From assembly GCA_040266995.1 (NCBI GenBank), contig JAWRHV010000026.1, positions 1 through 64,000 of the forward strand: a stretch of DNA of 64,000 bases. The letters are read 5' to 3'. This document shows, in pieces, positions 24,348 to 32,821 of this stretch. A program made the position numbers and the translations under genes. Numbering within the stretch: position 1 is the first letter of the stretch; the number at the start of each line of letters is the position of its first letter. The notes under the pieces are model-generated. The model was given only the letters and a program-made list of their open reading frames with translations, made no database searches and had not been told where the DNA came from. The stretch is from UBA4312 sp040266995. Lineage in GTDB: Bacteria; Bacillota_I; Bacilli_A; Erysipelotrichales; Erysipelotrichaceae.

Positions 24348-24905
24348 TTATTCTCCCTTAAGAGAACGATTCAATTTAACACCCTGTTGTTTTTCAACGT
24401 AACGAGTTGTGAAATCAGTAACATAACCTGAAATGAAGTTTGCGACTAAACCAACTAATAAGTAGCGAACAGCTAATGCCGACGCATCCAGTCCTAACTG
24501 TGTGATTCCGTTGGCAATACCCAGGTAGATAAATAACTCACTCGCATTGATATGCGGGAAGATACCACTGTTTGTATGGCAGTGATAGCTGGCTGCTGCA
24601 TAATAGCTCGGCTTGTAGAATTCCGGCATGAACTTACCCATAGACAATGCCATCGGGTTTCCTAACATAAATGCGGATACGAATGGCAGTACCAGGTAAC
24701 GAAGAACCGGGTTCTTTGTACAAACACTGGCTAATTTATTGACGGAATCTTCACCGGCTAAGGCGATGATCGCATTCATTAATACCAACAACATTAATAC
24801 AGTAGGAATAATTCCTGTTACCCAACTTACAAACTGCTGGCCGCCTAATGTGAACAGATTCATAAAACCTGCTGCTAGATTTACTAAAAAGTCCATAATT
24901 TCCAC
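24348..24905 (-). CDS. srlA: PTS glucitol/sorbitol transporter subunit IIC2
   Basis: 185 aa, the standard length. Hydrophobic segments alternate with the conserved cytoplasmic region LGNPMALSMGKFMPEFYKPSYY (two blocks, residues about 81-102) and HCHTNSGIFPHINASELF. It forms the sugar channel with the membrane half of SrlE. The spacing to gutM upstream and srlE downstream is 15 and 20 bases, so they are one operon. Confidence 0.94.
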   Translation of the reverse strand: MEIMDFLVNLAAGFMNLFTLGGQQFVSWVTGIIPTVLMLLVLMNAIIALAGEDSVNKLASVCTKNPVLRYLVLPFVSAFMLGNPMALSMGKFMPEFYKPSYYAAASYHCHTNSGIFPHINASELFIYLGIANGITQLGLDASALAVRYLLVGLVANFISGYVTDFTTRYVEKQQGVKLNRSLKGE

Positions 24906-24920
24906 CTTTCTTAGAAGCTA

Positions 24921-25349
24921 TCAGCTTCGTTTTAGTACACCTCCGATTCTTTGGAACGGAGATGGAGGATTCGGGATTTCTTCCCCGGCCGTATACAAAC
25001 GATACGTGTTGGCTGCATCCTCCACAGCTTTTCCTAAATTTTTATGAGATTTCGGTACCATATCCTTGGTAAGGTCACGTACATAGACGCCTTCAAATCC
25101 CGGATAGTCTTTCACTTTGGCCAGAAAAGTGGTTCCCTCGATTTTCTTACCTTCCCGGATCAGTCCGTTCTCATCAATGAGGAACATGACGATAGCTCCG
25201 GCATGAAAGCCTCCGGATTTCCGACCAACGACGACTTTTCCTTTGCGTCGCATTCTTGCGAATTCATTGGCGAAGTTTTTCATCTGGAAGCTGCTCAATA
25301 TAAATTGAATAATGAACGCTACGGCGATAACCAATGCTCCAACTAACAT
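24921..25349 (-). CDS. gutM: Glucitol operon activator family protein GutM
   Basis: 142 aa. An N-terminal membrane helix (LVGALVIAVAFIIQFILSSF) is followed by the GutM core FARMRRKGKVVVGRKSGGF. GutM (SrlM) in enterobacteria is described as an activator of the glucitol operon, although its membrane segment makes direct DNA binding doubtful; here it begins the transport operon. The ribosome site is AAAGGAGGAAC. It is preceded by one of two near-identical promoter modules. Confidence 0.88.
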   Translation of the reverse strand: MLVGALVIAVAFIIQFILSSFQMKNFANEFARMRRKGKVVVGRKSGGFHAGAIVMFLIDENGLIREGKKIEGTTFLAKVKDYPGFEGVYVRDLTKDMVPKSHKNLGKAVEDAANTYRLYTAGEEIPNPPSPFQRIGGVLKRS

Positions 25350-25375
25350 CTTTTGTTCCTCCTTTAACCATCTTC

Positions 25376-25454
25376 ATTATAGAAAAGAAAACGCTTTCCT
25401 TTAATCCGATGGTTTTCTCCCATTCTGAAATGTTTTTGTTCAGCGTTTTTCCAT
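25376..25454 (-). promoter_or_regulatory. Activator-type promoter module of gutM-srlA-srlE
   Basis: On the minus strand: a 28-bp upstream element (25427-25454) starting ATGGAAAAA and ending CATTTC, then TTAAAG at the -35 position (25399-25404) and TATAAT (25376-25381) with a 17-base spacer. The spacer holds AAAGCGTTTTC, a good CcpA cre candidate. The same module occurs before srlD with identical spacing. Confidence 0.7.
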
Positions 25455-25473
25455 GGAATGGAAATGAACTGAA

Positions 25474-26271
25474 TTAACCGCGGGATTTACCACCGGAAAT
25501 ATTGATTGTTGTACCTGTGATATAGCTTGCACGATCAGATACCAGATAAGCACACAGATCACCGACTTCATCCAGCTTTCCATCACGTCCTAATGGCACT
25601 TGTTTCGAATAGTCACCGGACAGATCTTCTGGTTTTACGCCGCGTGTATAAGCCAGCGCTTCATTGTAGGCTGGTGTACGTAAGCCGGTTGCTTCCATGA
25701 TACCAGGCGCAGCAGCTACTACACGAATTCCGTATTTTCCTAATTCTTTAGCCCAGGAACGGGTAAAGCTGTCACAAGCACCCTTTGTAGCGGAATAAGC
25801 ACTCTGTCCCTGGCTTCCTTCCTTGCCGGATTCACTGGACATGTTCAGGATGACACCCTTGCCCTGCTTAACCATTTCACGAGCAGCTGCCTGGGCACAC
25901 AGGAACAAACCTTTTACGTTTACATTAAACATCTTATCAAAAGAATCTACGCTTAATTCATATTCCGGCTTTTCCCCTTTTACATCTACCAATAAGCGAG
26001 GCATATTGATACCGGCATTGTTGATCAACGCATCGATTTTTCCATATTTATCAATGACAGCTGCCATCATGGCTTTTACACTGTCCGGATCACATACATT
26101 ACACTGTACACAATACGCATGATCCATTGTCTCACCGGTTGTTACATTTAAATCAACGACAACAGTATCAGCTCCGGCAGCGACCAATGTATCTACAACG
26201 TGTTTTCCGATCCCGCTGGCTCCACCTGTTACTACTACCGTTTTTCCTTCAAGTCCTAACCAATTGTTCAT
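25474..26271 (-). CDS. srlD: Sorbitol-6-phosphate 2-dehydrogenase (short-chain dehydrogenase)
   Basis: 265 aa. The cofactor motif TGGASGIG is at residues 15-22, the NNAG motif near residue 89 and the catalytic Ser with YSATK (about residues 158-162); the C-terminal ITGTTINISGG is typical. Placed upstream of gutM-srlA-srlE and controlled by the same promoter module, it should oxidise sorbitol-6-phosphate to fructose-6-phosphate with NAD. A sorbose-6-phosphate reductase role cannot be excluded from sequence. The ribosome site is GACAGGAGGAAG. Confidence 0.88.
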   Translation of the reverse strand: MNNWLGLEGKTVVVTGGASGIGKHVVDTLVAAGADTVVVDLNVTTGETMDHAYCVQCNVCDPDSVKAMMAAVIDKYGKIDALINNAGINMPRLLVDVKGEKPEYELSVDSFDKMFNVNVKGLFLCAQAAAREMVKQGKGVILNMSSESGKEGSQGQSAYSATKGACDSFTRSWAKELGKYGIRVVAAAPGIMEATGLRTPAYNEALAYTRGVKPEDLSGDYSKQVPLGRDGKLDEVGDLCAYLVSDRASYITGTTINISGGKSRG

Positions 26272-26301
26272 GATTTCTTCCTCCTGTCTTTTGACACTGT
26301 C

Positions 26302-26380
26302 ATTGTATGAAAGAAAACACGATCCTTTAATTCTCTGTTTTTCGTCTATCGGGAAATGCGTTCGTTCACCTTTTTTCCAT
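26302..26380 (-). promoter_or_regulatory. Activator-type promoter module of srlD
   Basis: On the minus strand: the 28-bp element at 26353-26380 (23 of 28 bases as in the gutM module), TTAAAG (26325-26330), 17 bases, TACAAT (26302-26307). The core promoter matches the gutM module at 26 of 32 bases. The non-consensus -35 box suggests dependence on an activator. Confidence 0.7.
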
Positions 26381-26435
26381 CCAATTGAAAAAAAATGTCT
26401 TTAACTTTTTATATATTGTATTGTATAAATATATT

Positions 26436-26461
26436 TAAAAATGAGGGATAAATTCCCTCAT
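26436..26461 (-). terminator. Terminator of the SHOCT-protein operon
   Basis: ATGAGGGA (26441-26448) and TCCCTCAT (26454-26461), followed on the minus strand by TTTTTAAA. Confidence 0.85.
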
Positions 26462-27241
26462 TTATAAGTTCAACAATTCTTTTTTCTTTTTTTCAAAATC
26501 TTCCTGGTCGATAATTCCCAGATCCAACAGTTCCTTGACCTTTTTCATCTCTTCATATGGATCCATCGCCGTTTCCTTTTTCTTCGGCTGCTCTTCCTTT
26601 CGGACCAGTGGTTCCACCAAAGCCTGTACATCATAGACGGCATCGCCTTCAAACACAAGCAGGATAGCTTGTCCGTTCGGATCGATCGCATCCAGAGTCA
26701 GAAGCTTTTGTTTTTTCTTTGGTTTCTTTTTAAACATCGTAGCCAGAGGACCGGATAATAACACCCGGTGGTCTTCAAACCGTTCCTTGATTTCATCCTG
26801 TGTTTCAATACGGATGTGCTCTACCATCGTAAAGGGGATCAAGGTCCTTTCAATGCCTTTGCGTACCGCAACGCTGACACATAAAAGAAATTTATCATAG
26901 ACCTCCAAAGTCACGCTGCTTCCCCTGGGAATACCTGTATTTCCACCGACATACGCCAGCCGATAGCTGGTCACCAAACGGGCAATACCTTGTTTGGCAA
27001 AAGCGCCGGCCTTCGTATAGATTTCTTCGAATTCCTCTTTCTGTTTCAAATCAAATTTGACAGCCGCTACATCCGCACCGGCAATCATCTGAAAAGAACC
27101 GAATTCTGTATCCTGCTTCCATTCGGTCACTGACTCCATTTGATTCCAGGGTATTTCATGACAGCCTTCCATTTTTGAATCCACCCGGACCGACTGTTCA
27201 TCCCATGTAACCGTACATCCATTTCCCGTTAAACTTGTCAT
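26462..27241 (-). CDS. Hypothetical protein with C-terminal SHOCT domain
   Basis: 259 aa. The last 30 residues (KVKELLDLGIIDQEDFEKKK) are a SHOCT domain, a short oligomerisation motif common at the end of Bacillota proteins. The first 200 residues look like two PH-like beta-rich halves without recognised catalytic residues; they contain a KKKPKKKQK basic patch. The ATG at 27239-27241 is five bases after the upstream gene stops, and the longer frame would overlap it. It is the last gene of a three-gene unit. Function unknown. Confidence 0.65.
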   Translation of the reverse strand: MTSLTGNGCTVTWDEQSVRVDSKMEGCHEIPWNQMESVTEWKQDTEFGSFQMIAGADVAAVKFDLKQKEEFEEIYTKAGAFAKQGIARLVTSYRLAYVGGNTGIPRGSSVTLEVYDKFLLCVSVAVRKGIERTLIPFTMVEHIRIETQDEIKERFEDHRVLLSGPLATMFKKKPKKKQKLLTLDAIDPNGQAILLVFEGDAVYDVQALVEPLVRKEEQPKKKETAMDPYEEMKKVKELLDLGIIDQEDFEKKKKELLNL

Positions 27242-27246
27242 ACTTC

Positions 27247-27642
27247 CTACCTTGTCTTTAAGCTCAATAAATACGCAATGGTACAACCCATATCCCCGAT
27301 GCGTTTTCGATAATACTTTCCATCTTTTTCATACCCGATCTGATCTCTCCAGCTGGCTGGTTTGCCCGTGCTTTTCAGATACTCAGCCAGGGCATCCAAC
27401 GCATCAATGACCGCATTGTGCTTTAACGTACGCTGGTCATTGACCGCCTTCTTCTCTTCTTTGGTCATACGATACCAGTTGGTCCGCACATGGATGTATT
27501 CGATGCCGGCTATTTCAGCCTTATGATACAGCTTTTCAGCCTTTTCATCGGTTATTTCCTTCTGCATCTCCAATAAGATCTGGTTGGCTTCTTTGATGGT
27601 CAAAGCCTGGGGTGCATTCTTATACTCATCGTAGGTATACAT
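27247..27642 (-). CDS. Hypothetical protein, 131 aa
   Basis: The start MYTYDEYKNAPQALTIKEAN follows AAAGGAGC. It is a charged, mostly helical protein with many Lys, Glu and Tyr residues (EMQKEITDEKAEKLYHKAEI), no membrane segment and no family I recognise. It starts one base after the stop of the VOC-family gene and ends five bases before the SHOCT gene, so the three genes form an operon. Confidence 0.6.
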   Translation of the reverse strand: MYTYDEYKNAPQALTIKEANQILLEMQKEITDEKAEKLYHKAEIAGIEYIHVRTNWYRMTKEEKKAVNDQRTLKHNAVIDALDALAEYLKSTGKPASWRDQIGYEKDGKYYRKRIGDMGCTIAYLLSLKTR

Positions 27643-27643
27643 A

Positions 27644-28030
27644 TTAGCTCCTTTCTTCAAATAGCTCGATTTCTTCGCCCACCGGTCCGATGCAGAACGC
27701 AATACGGATATCAAAAGGAGGATCGCTTGGAATCGTCACATCATGGCAAGGATCCGTAATCGGATACCCGGCCTCTTCGATCCGCTTTGCCAGCGCGTCC
27801 ACATCGTCGGTAGCCAGAGCAAAATGCCGGATCGTTCCCTGAGGCAGACGATCCTCCACATTATTAAACAATTCAATCAATCCGTTCCCGGTTGACAACA
27901 TCATACCGGCCGGCCACTGTCTTACGACCGGGAATGCCAATATTTCATGATAAAAACGAATGGCTTCTTCATATTTTTCCATCGTATCGCATTTCATGCA
28001 CACATGATGAATGCCTTTTACCAATGCCAT
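27644..28030 (-). CDS. VOC-superfamily (glyoxalase/dioxygenase fold) protein
   Basis: 128 aa from MALVKGIHHVCMKC (ATG 28028-28030, ribosome site AAGAGG). The HHVCMK start and the C-terminal GPVGEEIELFEE provide the metal-site His and Glu of the vicinal-oxygen-chelate fold; IRHFALATDDVDALAKRIEEAG (two blocks) is the central beta-alpha-beta unit. Members include lactoylglutathione lyase, epimerases and resistance proteins; the substrate cannot be read from sequence. Confidence 0.8.
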   Translation of the reverse strand: MALVKGIHHVCMKCDTMEKYEEAIRFYHEILAFPVVRQWPAGMMLSTGNGLIELFNNVEDRLPQGTIRHFALATDDVDALAKRIEEAGYPITDPCHDVTIPSDPPFDIRIAFCIGPVGEEIELFEERS

Positions 28031-28095
28031 ATTCATCACCTCTTTGTCCTATCATATCACGTTCTTTTTTCGCAGAAAATTATGAAATAAATGTA

Positions 28096-28125
28096 TTGCT
28101 AGCACAATAACAATTAGAATATAAT
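28096..28125 (+). promoter_or_regulatory. Promoter of the pyruvate carboxylase gene
   Basis: TTGCTA (28096-28101), 18 bases, TATAAT (28120-28125), 27 bases before the start codon. Confidence 0.6.
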
Positions 28126-28151
28126 AATAACTATTAAATGGAGGAAGAGCA

Positions 28152-31100
28152 ATGAGCAATAAACCTTTCAATAAAGTACTGGTTGCCAACCGTGGTGAGA
28201 TTGCGATCCGGATCTTCCGGGCCTGCCACGATCTGGGCATCCATACTGTCGGAATTTATTCCAGTGAAGACATTAACAGCCAATTCCGTGTGCAGGCGGA
28301 TGAAGCCTATCTGATCGGTAAAAACCAAAGCCCGGTCGGTGCGTATCTGGATATCCCGGGAATCATCCGCATGGCCAAAAAGAGAGGCGTGGATGCCATT
28401 CATCCAGGATACGGATTCTTATCGGAGAACGCGGATTTTGCCCGTGCCTGCGAACAAGCCGGCATTGAATTTATCGGTCCATCCAGTGATGTTCTGGCCA
28501 AAATGGGGGATAAGCTGAGCGCCAAGGAAATCGCCATTCAAGCCGGTGTACCGATCATTCCCGGCTCCACCGAACCATTAAAGGACGCCCAGGAAGCCTT
28601 ACGGCTGGCCGAAGAATTCGGATTTCCTGTTATATTAAAGGCAGCCGCCGGTGGCGGTGGACGTGGTATGCGTCGCTGCGATACACCGGAAGAAGTAATC
28701 ACACAGTTTGAACTGGTCAAATCCGAAGCGAAAAAGGCTTTCGGAAATGAAGATATTTTTATTGAGAAGTTTTTAGTTGAGCCTAAACATATAGAAATAC
28801 AGATCTTAGCGGACAAGCACGGTAACATCGTTCACTGTCTGGAGCGTGACTGCTCTTTACAAAGACGTTACCAGAAGGTTGTGGAATTTGCACCGGCCTG
28901 GTCGGTTTCCAAAGATGTATTGAATAAGATCTACGAAGATGCCATTAAGATTGCCAAAACGGTCGGTTATACCAATGCCGGCACCGAAGAATTCCTGGTG
29001 GATAAAAACGGCAATTACTACTTTATCGAGATGAACCCGCGTATCCAGGTAGAACATACGGTAACGGAAGTCATCACCGGAATCGACTTGGTTCGGGCAC
29101 AGATTTTGATTGCCCAGGGCCAGCCGCTCTCCTGCCCGCAGATCGGCATTCACAGCCAACAGGATGTACAGGCCCGTGGCTATGCCATCCAGTGTCGTGT
29201 CACTACCGAAGACCCGGCCAATAACTTTGCCCCGGATCATGGTCGTGTGGAAGCGTATCGTACCGGTGGTGGATTCGGGGTTCGTCTGGATGGTGGTAAC
29301 TGTTCAGCCGGTTATGTGATCTCTCCTTATTATGATTCGCTGCTGGTAAAAATCACGGCATCGGATAATACCTTTGAAGGCGCCTGTCGCAGAGCTTTGC
29401 GCTCCATCAGTGAGGTCCATATCCGTGGGGTGAAGACCAACATTCCGTTCTTAGCCAACATTTTACAACATCCGACATTTAAAGCCGGACAATGCCATAC
29501 TAAATTTATTGATGAGACACCGGAGCTCTTCGATTTCTCCGGTTCGAAAGACCGGGCTACCCGGATCCTTCGCTACATTGCCAATATTCAGGTCAATGAT
29601 CCGGATAGTGAAAGAGAACAGTTTGACATTCCTCGTTTCCCTCCGGTCATCGACAAAAATCCGTCCGGTTTGAAACAGCTGCTCGATACACAGGGACCGG
29701 CTGCTTTCAGCCAGTGGGTCAAGGATCAGAAGAAACTGCTGATTACCGACACTACCATGCGAGATGCTCACCAGAGCTTATTGTCCACACGTATGCGTAC
29801 AAGAGATATGGTCAAAGGCGCTAAAGGAACAGCTGATATCCTGAAGGACTGCTTCTCTTTGGAAATGTGGGGTGGGGCTACCTTTGATGTAGCTTTCCGT
29901 TTCCTGAAGGAGAATCCATGGGAACGTCTGGCGTTATTGCGTAAGGATATCCCGAATATCCCGTTCCAGATGTTATTACGTGGTTCCAGTACGGTTGGCT
30001 ATGCCAATTATCCCGATAATGTCGTTCGTGAATTCATTCATCAAAGTGCCAAGCACGGCATCGATATCTTCCGTGTCTTCGATTCCTTAAACTGGATCCC
30101 GGGTATGGAAGTTGCCATTGATGAAGTATTGAAACAAGGGAAATTCTGTGAAGGAACCATTTGTTATACAGGAGACATTCTCGATCCGAACAACACGACC
30201 TTCACGCTGGACTACTATTTAAAAATGGCTAAGCAGCTGGAACAAATGGGGGTTCACTCCATTGCCATCAAAGACATGGCCGGTCTATTGAAACCATATG
30301 CAGCCAAGGAGCTGGTCTATGCGTTAAAGAACGAAGTAGATCTTCCGATCCACCTGCATACGCATGATACCTCCGGCAATCAGGTAGCTACATACTTGAT
30401 GGCCGCCGAAGCCGGTGTGGATATTGTGGATACGGCCGTATCCTCTATGGCCGGTATGACCAGCCAGCCGTCCATGAACGCGGTTGTTTCTGCTTTACAT
30501 GGACAACAAAGAGATACTGGTTTGAATCTGGATCGGATCCAGGATCTGACCGACTATTGGGCGGATGTACGATTACGTTACAAGAAATTCGACCGTGGTT
30601 TAAAAACAACCGCTACCGATATCTATAAATATGAAATTCCGGGCGGACAGTACACGAATCTAGGTCCTCAGGTGGCTTCCTTAGGTTTAGCCAGCCGCTT
30701 TGAGGAAATCAAGGAAATGTACAAACAGGTGGATATCATGTTAGGTGGTATCACCAAAGTAACCCCATCTTCAAAAATGGTTGGAGATATGGCCATTTTC
30801 ATGGTACAAAACAACCTGACACCGGATAACATTGTCGAAGAAGGAAAACACCTGAACTTCCCGGATTCCGTTATTTCCTATTTCAAGGGAATGATGGGAC
30901 AGCCGCCTCACGGCTTCCCGAAGGATCTGCAAAAGGTCGTATTAAAAGGCGAAAAGCCCATCACTTGCCGACCGGGTGAACTGCTTGAACCGGTTGACTT
31001 TAAAAAGATTGCGGAAGAAATCGAACCAATCTGCAGCCATAAACCAATTGGTATGCGAGATGTGATTTCCTACTGTATCTATCCGAAGGTCATGAAGGAT

Positions 31101-31592
31101 TATTGGGAACATGAAAAAGAATATGGCTATCTGATGCGTATGGGTTCTCATGTCTTCTTTAACGGATTAGCTGTCGGAGAACGAAACCTGATCAATATTG
31201 AAGATGGTAAGACATTGAGCATCCGTTATCTCGGACTGGGAGATATCAACGAGAAAAAGGGTACACGCAGTGTCATCTTTGAACTGAACGGTTCCCGCCG
31301 TATTGTCGAAGTACCGGATCCGAACATCAAGGTGACCGGTCAGAAAATCGAAATGGCCGATCCGCAGGATAAGTCCCATGCCGGTGCCTCCATTCCGGGT
31401 ATGATCACCAAGATCAATATCAAAGCCGGTGACAAGGTCGAAAAGAACCAGACATTGGCCGTCATCGAAGCTATGAAAATGGAAACAGCCGTCGTGGCCC
31501 GTATGGATGGTGTTGTCAAGGATATTCTTTGTACCGAAGGCGATACCGTACAAGCCGGACAATTGTTGTTCATGCTGGAAACATCAAAATAG
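28152..31592 (+). CDS. pyc: Pyruvate carboxylase
   Basis: 1146 aa, full length. Domain order is biotin carboxylase (residues 1 to about 455; ATP site KAAAGGGGRGMR), carboxyltransferase (about 535-1000; TDTTMRDAHQSLLSTRMRT in the metal-binding start), allosteric linker, and biotin carrier (EAMKMETAV, biotinyl Lys1109). It carboxylates pyruvate to oxaloacetate with ATP and bicarbonate, and is usually activated by acetyl-CoA. In a fermentative anaerobe it feeds aspartate, succinate and amino-acid synthesis. The ribosome site is AATGGAGGAAG. It stands alone between a promoter and a terminator. Confidence 0.97.
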   Translation: MSNKPFNKVLVANRGEIAIRIFRACHDLGIHTVGIYSSEDINSQFRVQADEAYLIGKNQSPVGAYLDIPGIIRMAKKRGVDAIHPGYGFLSENADFARACEQAGIEFIGPSSDVLAKMGDKLSAKEIAIQAGVPIIPGSTEPLKDAQEALRLAEEFGFPVILKAAAGGGGRGMRRCDTPEEVITQFELVKSEAKKAFGNEDIFIEKFLVEPKHIEIQILADKHGNIVHCLERDCSLQRRYQKVVEFAPAWSVSKDVLNKIYEDAIKIAKTVGYTNAGTEEFLVDKNGNYYFIEMNPRIQVEHTVTEVITGIDLVRAQILIAQGQPLSCPQIGIHSQQDVQARGYAIQCRVTTEDPANNFAPDHGRVEAYRTGGGFGVRLDGGNCSAGYVISPYYDSLLVKITASDNTFEGACRRALRSISEVHIRGVKTNIPFLANILQHPTFKAGQCHTKFIDETPELFDFSGSKDRATRILRYIANIQVNDPDSEREQFDIPRFPPVIDKNPSGLKQLLDTQGPAAFSQWVKDQKKLLITDTTMRDAHQSLLSTRMRTRDMVKGAKGTADILKDCFSLEMWGGATFDVAFRFLKENPWERLALLRKDIPNIPFQMLLRGSSTVGYANYPDNVVREFIHQSAKHGIDIFRVFDSLNWIPGMEVAIDEVLKQGKFCEGTICYTGDILDPNNTTFTLDYYLKMAKQLEQMGVHSIAIKDMAGLLKPYAAKELVYALKNEVDLPIHLHTHDTSGNQVATYLMAAEAGVDIVDTAVSSMAGMTSQPSMNAVVSALHGQQRDTGLNLDRIQDLTDYWADVRLRYKKFDRGLKTTATDIYKYEIPGGQYTNLGPQVASLGLASRFEEIKEMYKQVDIMLGGITKVTPSSKMVGDMAIFMVQNNLTPDNIVEEGKHLNFPDSVISYFKGMMGQPPHGFPKDLQKVVLKGEKPITCRPGELLEPVDFKKIAEEIEPICSHKPIGMRDVISYCIYPKVMKDYWEHEKEYGYLMRMGSHVFFNGLAVGERNLINIEDGKTLSIRYLGLGDINEKKGTRSVIFELNGSRRIVEVPDPNIKVTGQKIEMADPQDKSHAGASIPGMITKINIKAGDKVEKNQTLAVIEAMKMETAVVARMDGVVKDILCTEGDTVQAGQLLFMLETSK

Positions 31593-31595
31593 ACG

Positions 31596-31625
31596 AAGGG
31601 GTTTTCGAAAGAAAACCTCTTTTCA
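31596..31625 (+). terminator. Terminator of pyc
   Basis: GGGGTTTTC and GAAAACCTC arms around GAAA, followed by TTTTC. Confidence 0.7.
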
Positions 31626-31650
31626 AGTGATAGAATAGGAGTGATTCAAT

Positions 31651-32592
31651 ATGCGTTCATTTAAAGATTTACGAATTGTTGATAATTTTTATCAAACCTC
31701 TTCCTTTTTTCCGATGCCGACCGTGTGCATTTCCACGGTCAATCCGGATGGAAGTTTCAATGTCGGCTCATATTCCTTATGTTTTCCTTACTATATTGCC
31801 GGAAAACAAAGATATGCGATGTTACTGGAATGCCGTAATACATCCAATACTTGTATCAACTTATTACGCACCGGGAAATGTGCCATCAACTTTATCACCG
31901 ATGACCGGGCTGTCTTTAAGGAAGCTGTCCGATTAGGGTATCCAGGTCCTTCTGAAGAAAAGATGAAAGATTTTAAATGGAAGACCGAAAAAGGAGTCAC
32001 CGACCCAAACGATCCGGAACGACCTGCCATCCTCAGTGATGCCTTTCAGGTCTTTGAATGCACCTGGGCGAAAGAATTGGAGAATGCCGACCGGTTCCAT
32101 GCGGAAGATATCGATGATGGTTATGACGGTCCTTATAATGACTTCAATGGTCTGACATCAAAATACGGAGCCCATTTTATCTTGTATATCGACCACATTT
32201 TGATGAAGGAAAAGTATTACAATGCCATCGTCAACGGTGTGACCAAAAACGATTTTCCGCCGATTCCGGTAGACTACGGATACAGAGATTCCACCAATTT
32301 CTGGTATACCCCGTTCCCACGTTTCAAAAAGCCGGTTTCCGAACCGATTCCGGCACCGAAAGAAGCCGACCTGGGTGCCATTCGATTTGCGGCCGACCGC
32401 ATGGATGATACCGTCAAATTTACCGATGACGCCTTAAAGAACTTTGTGAAAGTGCCACGTCCATTCTTAAAAACCGTATTAAACGGTTGTGTAGCCTGGG
32501 CCAAGGAAAACGATGTGACCCTGATTACCGATGAACACGTCAAGATCATCAACGATAAACGGAATCAGGAAAAACAAGCTAGAAAACGTTAA
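31651..32592 (+). CDS. Flavin reductase-like protein with PCP_red-like C-terminal domain
   Basis: 313 aa. Residues 1 to about 200 are a flavin reductase-like FMN split barrel (FFPMPTVCISTVNPDGSFNV near the start). The last 75 residues, beginning near AADRMDDTVKFTDDAL and including VPRPFLKTVLNGC and AWAKENDVTLITDEHV, look like the PCP_red domain (light-independent protochlorophyllide reductase-type helical domain) seen at the C-terminus of many anaerobe redox proteins. It probably binds FMN and handles an aromatic or thiol substrate; the role is unknown. It is monocistronic, with a GATAGAATAGGAGTG ribosome region and a strong terminator. Confidence 0.75.
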   Translation: MRSFKDLRIVDNFYQTSSFFPMPTVCISTVNPDGSFNVGSYSLCFPYYIAGKQRYAMLLECRNTSNTCINLLRTGKCAINFITDDRAVFKEAVRLGYPGPSEEKMKDFKWKTEKGVTDPNDPERPAILSDAFQVFECTWAKELENADRFHAEDIDDGYDGPYNDFNGLTSKYGAHFILYIDHILMKEKYYNAIVNGVTKNDFPPIPVDYGYRDSTNFWYTPFPRFKKPVSEPIPAPKEADLGAIRFAADRMDDTVKFTDDALKNFVKVPRPFLKTVLNGCVAWAKENDVTLITDEHVKIINDKRNQEKQARKR

Positions 32593-32625
32593 AAAGACCG
32601 GATGGAGATCCATCCCGTCTTTTTT
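32590..32625 (+). terminator. Terminator of the flavin reductase-like gene
   Basis: AAAAGAC and GGATGG pair with CCATCC and GTCTTTT around AGAT with one C-C mismatch, followed by a T run. Confidence 0.85.
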
Positions 32626-32643
32626 GGTTCCCTACAGCCTTCT

Positions 32644-32754
32644 TTAGAAGAATGCCCTCTGATAGCTCAGCGCGCTCTGCATACGGAATTCCGGCTTCCA
32701 GTCCGGATTATCGACAAACCATGTATTTATTATTTCTTTGATAAAGTGTTTCAT
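32644..32754 (-). CDS. Small protein, 36 aa
   Basis: ATG 32752-32754 is preceded by AAGGAGGTATTCAG, a near-perfect ribosome site. The reading frame encodes MKHFIKEIINTWFVDNPDW and ends ALSYQRAFF before TAA. It is aromatic-rich and positively charged at the start. A TATACT box lies about 22-28 bases upstream of the ribosome site on the minus strand. The strong ribosome site in an otherwise empty intergenic stretch is the main support. Function unknown. Confidence 0.5.
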   Translation of the reverse strand: MKHFIKEIINTWFVDNPDWKPEFRMQSALSYQRAFF

Positions 32755-32821
32755 CTGAATACCTCCTTGTTTATGGAGAGTATAGATGGTTTATTTTAAA
32801 TCAACTTTAAATCAGTGCTTT

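Noticed and set aside
26281..26340. Sigma-54 type promoter before srlD, considered because some PRD regulators are sigma-54 dependent
   Set aside because: No GG/GC pair at -24/-12 with proper spacing is present; a sigma-A-like -10 box fits instead, and the regulator lacks an AAA+ domain.
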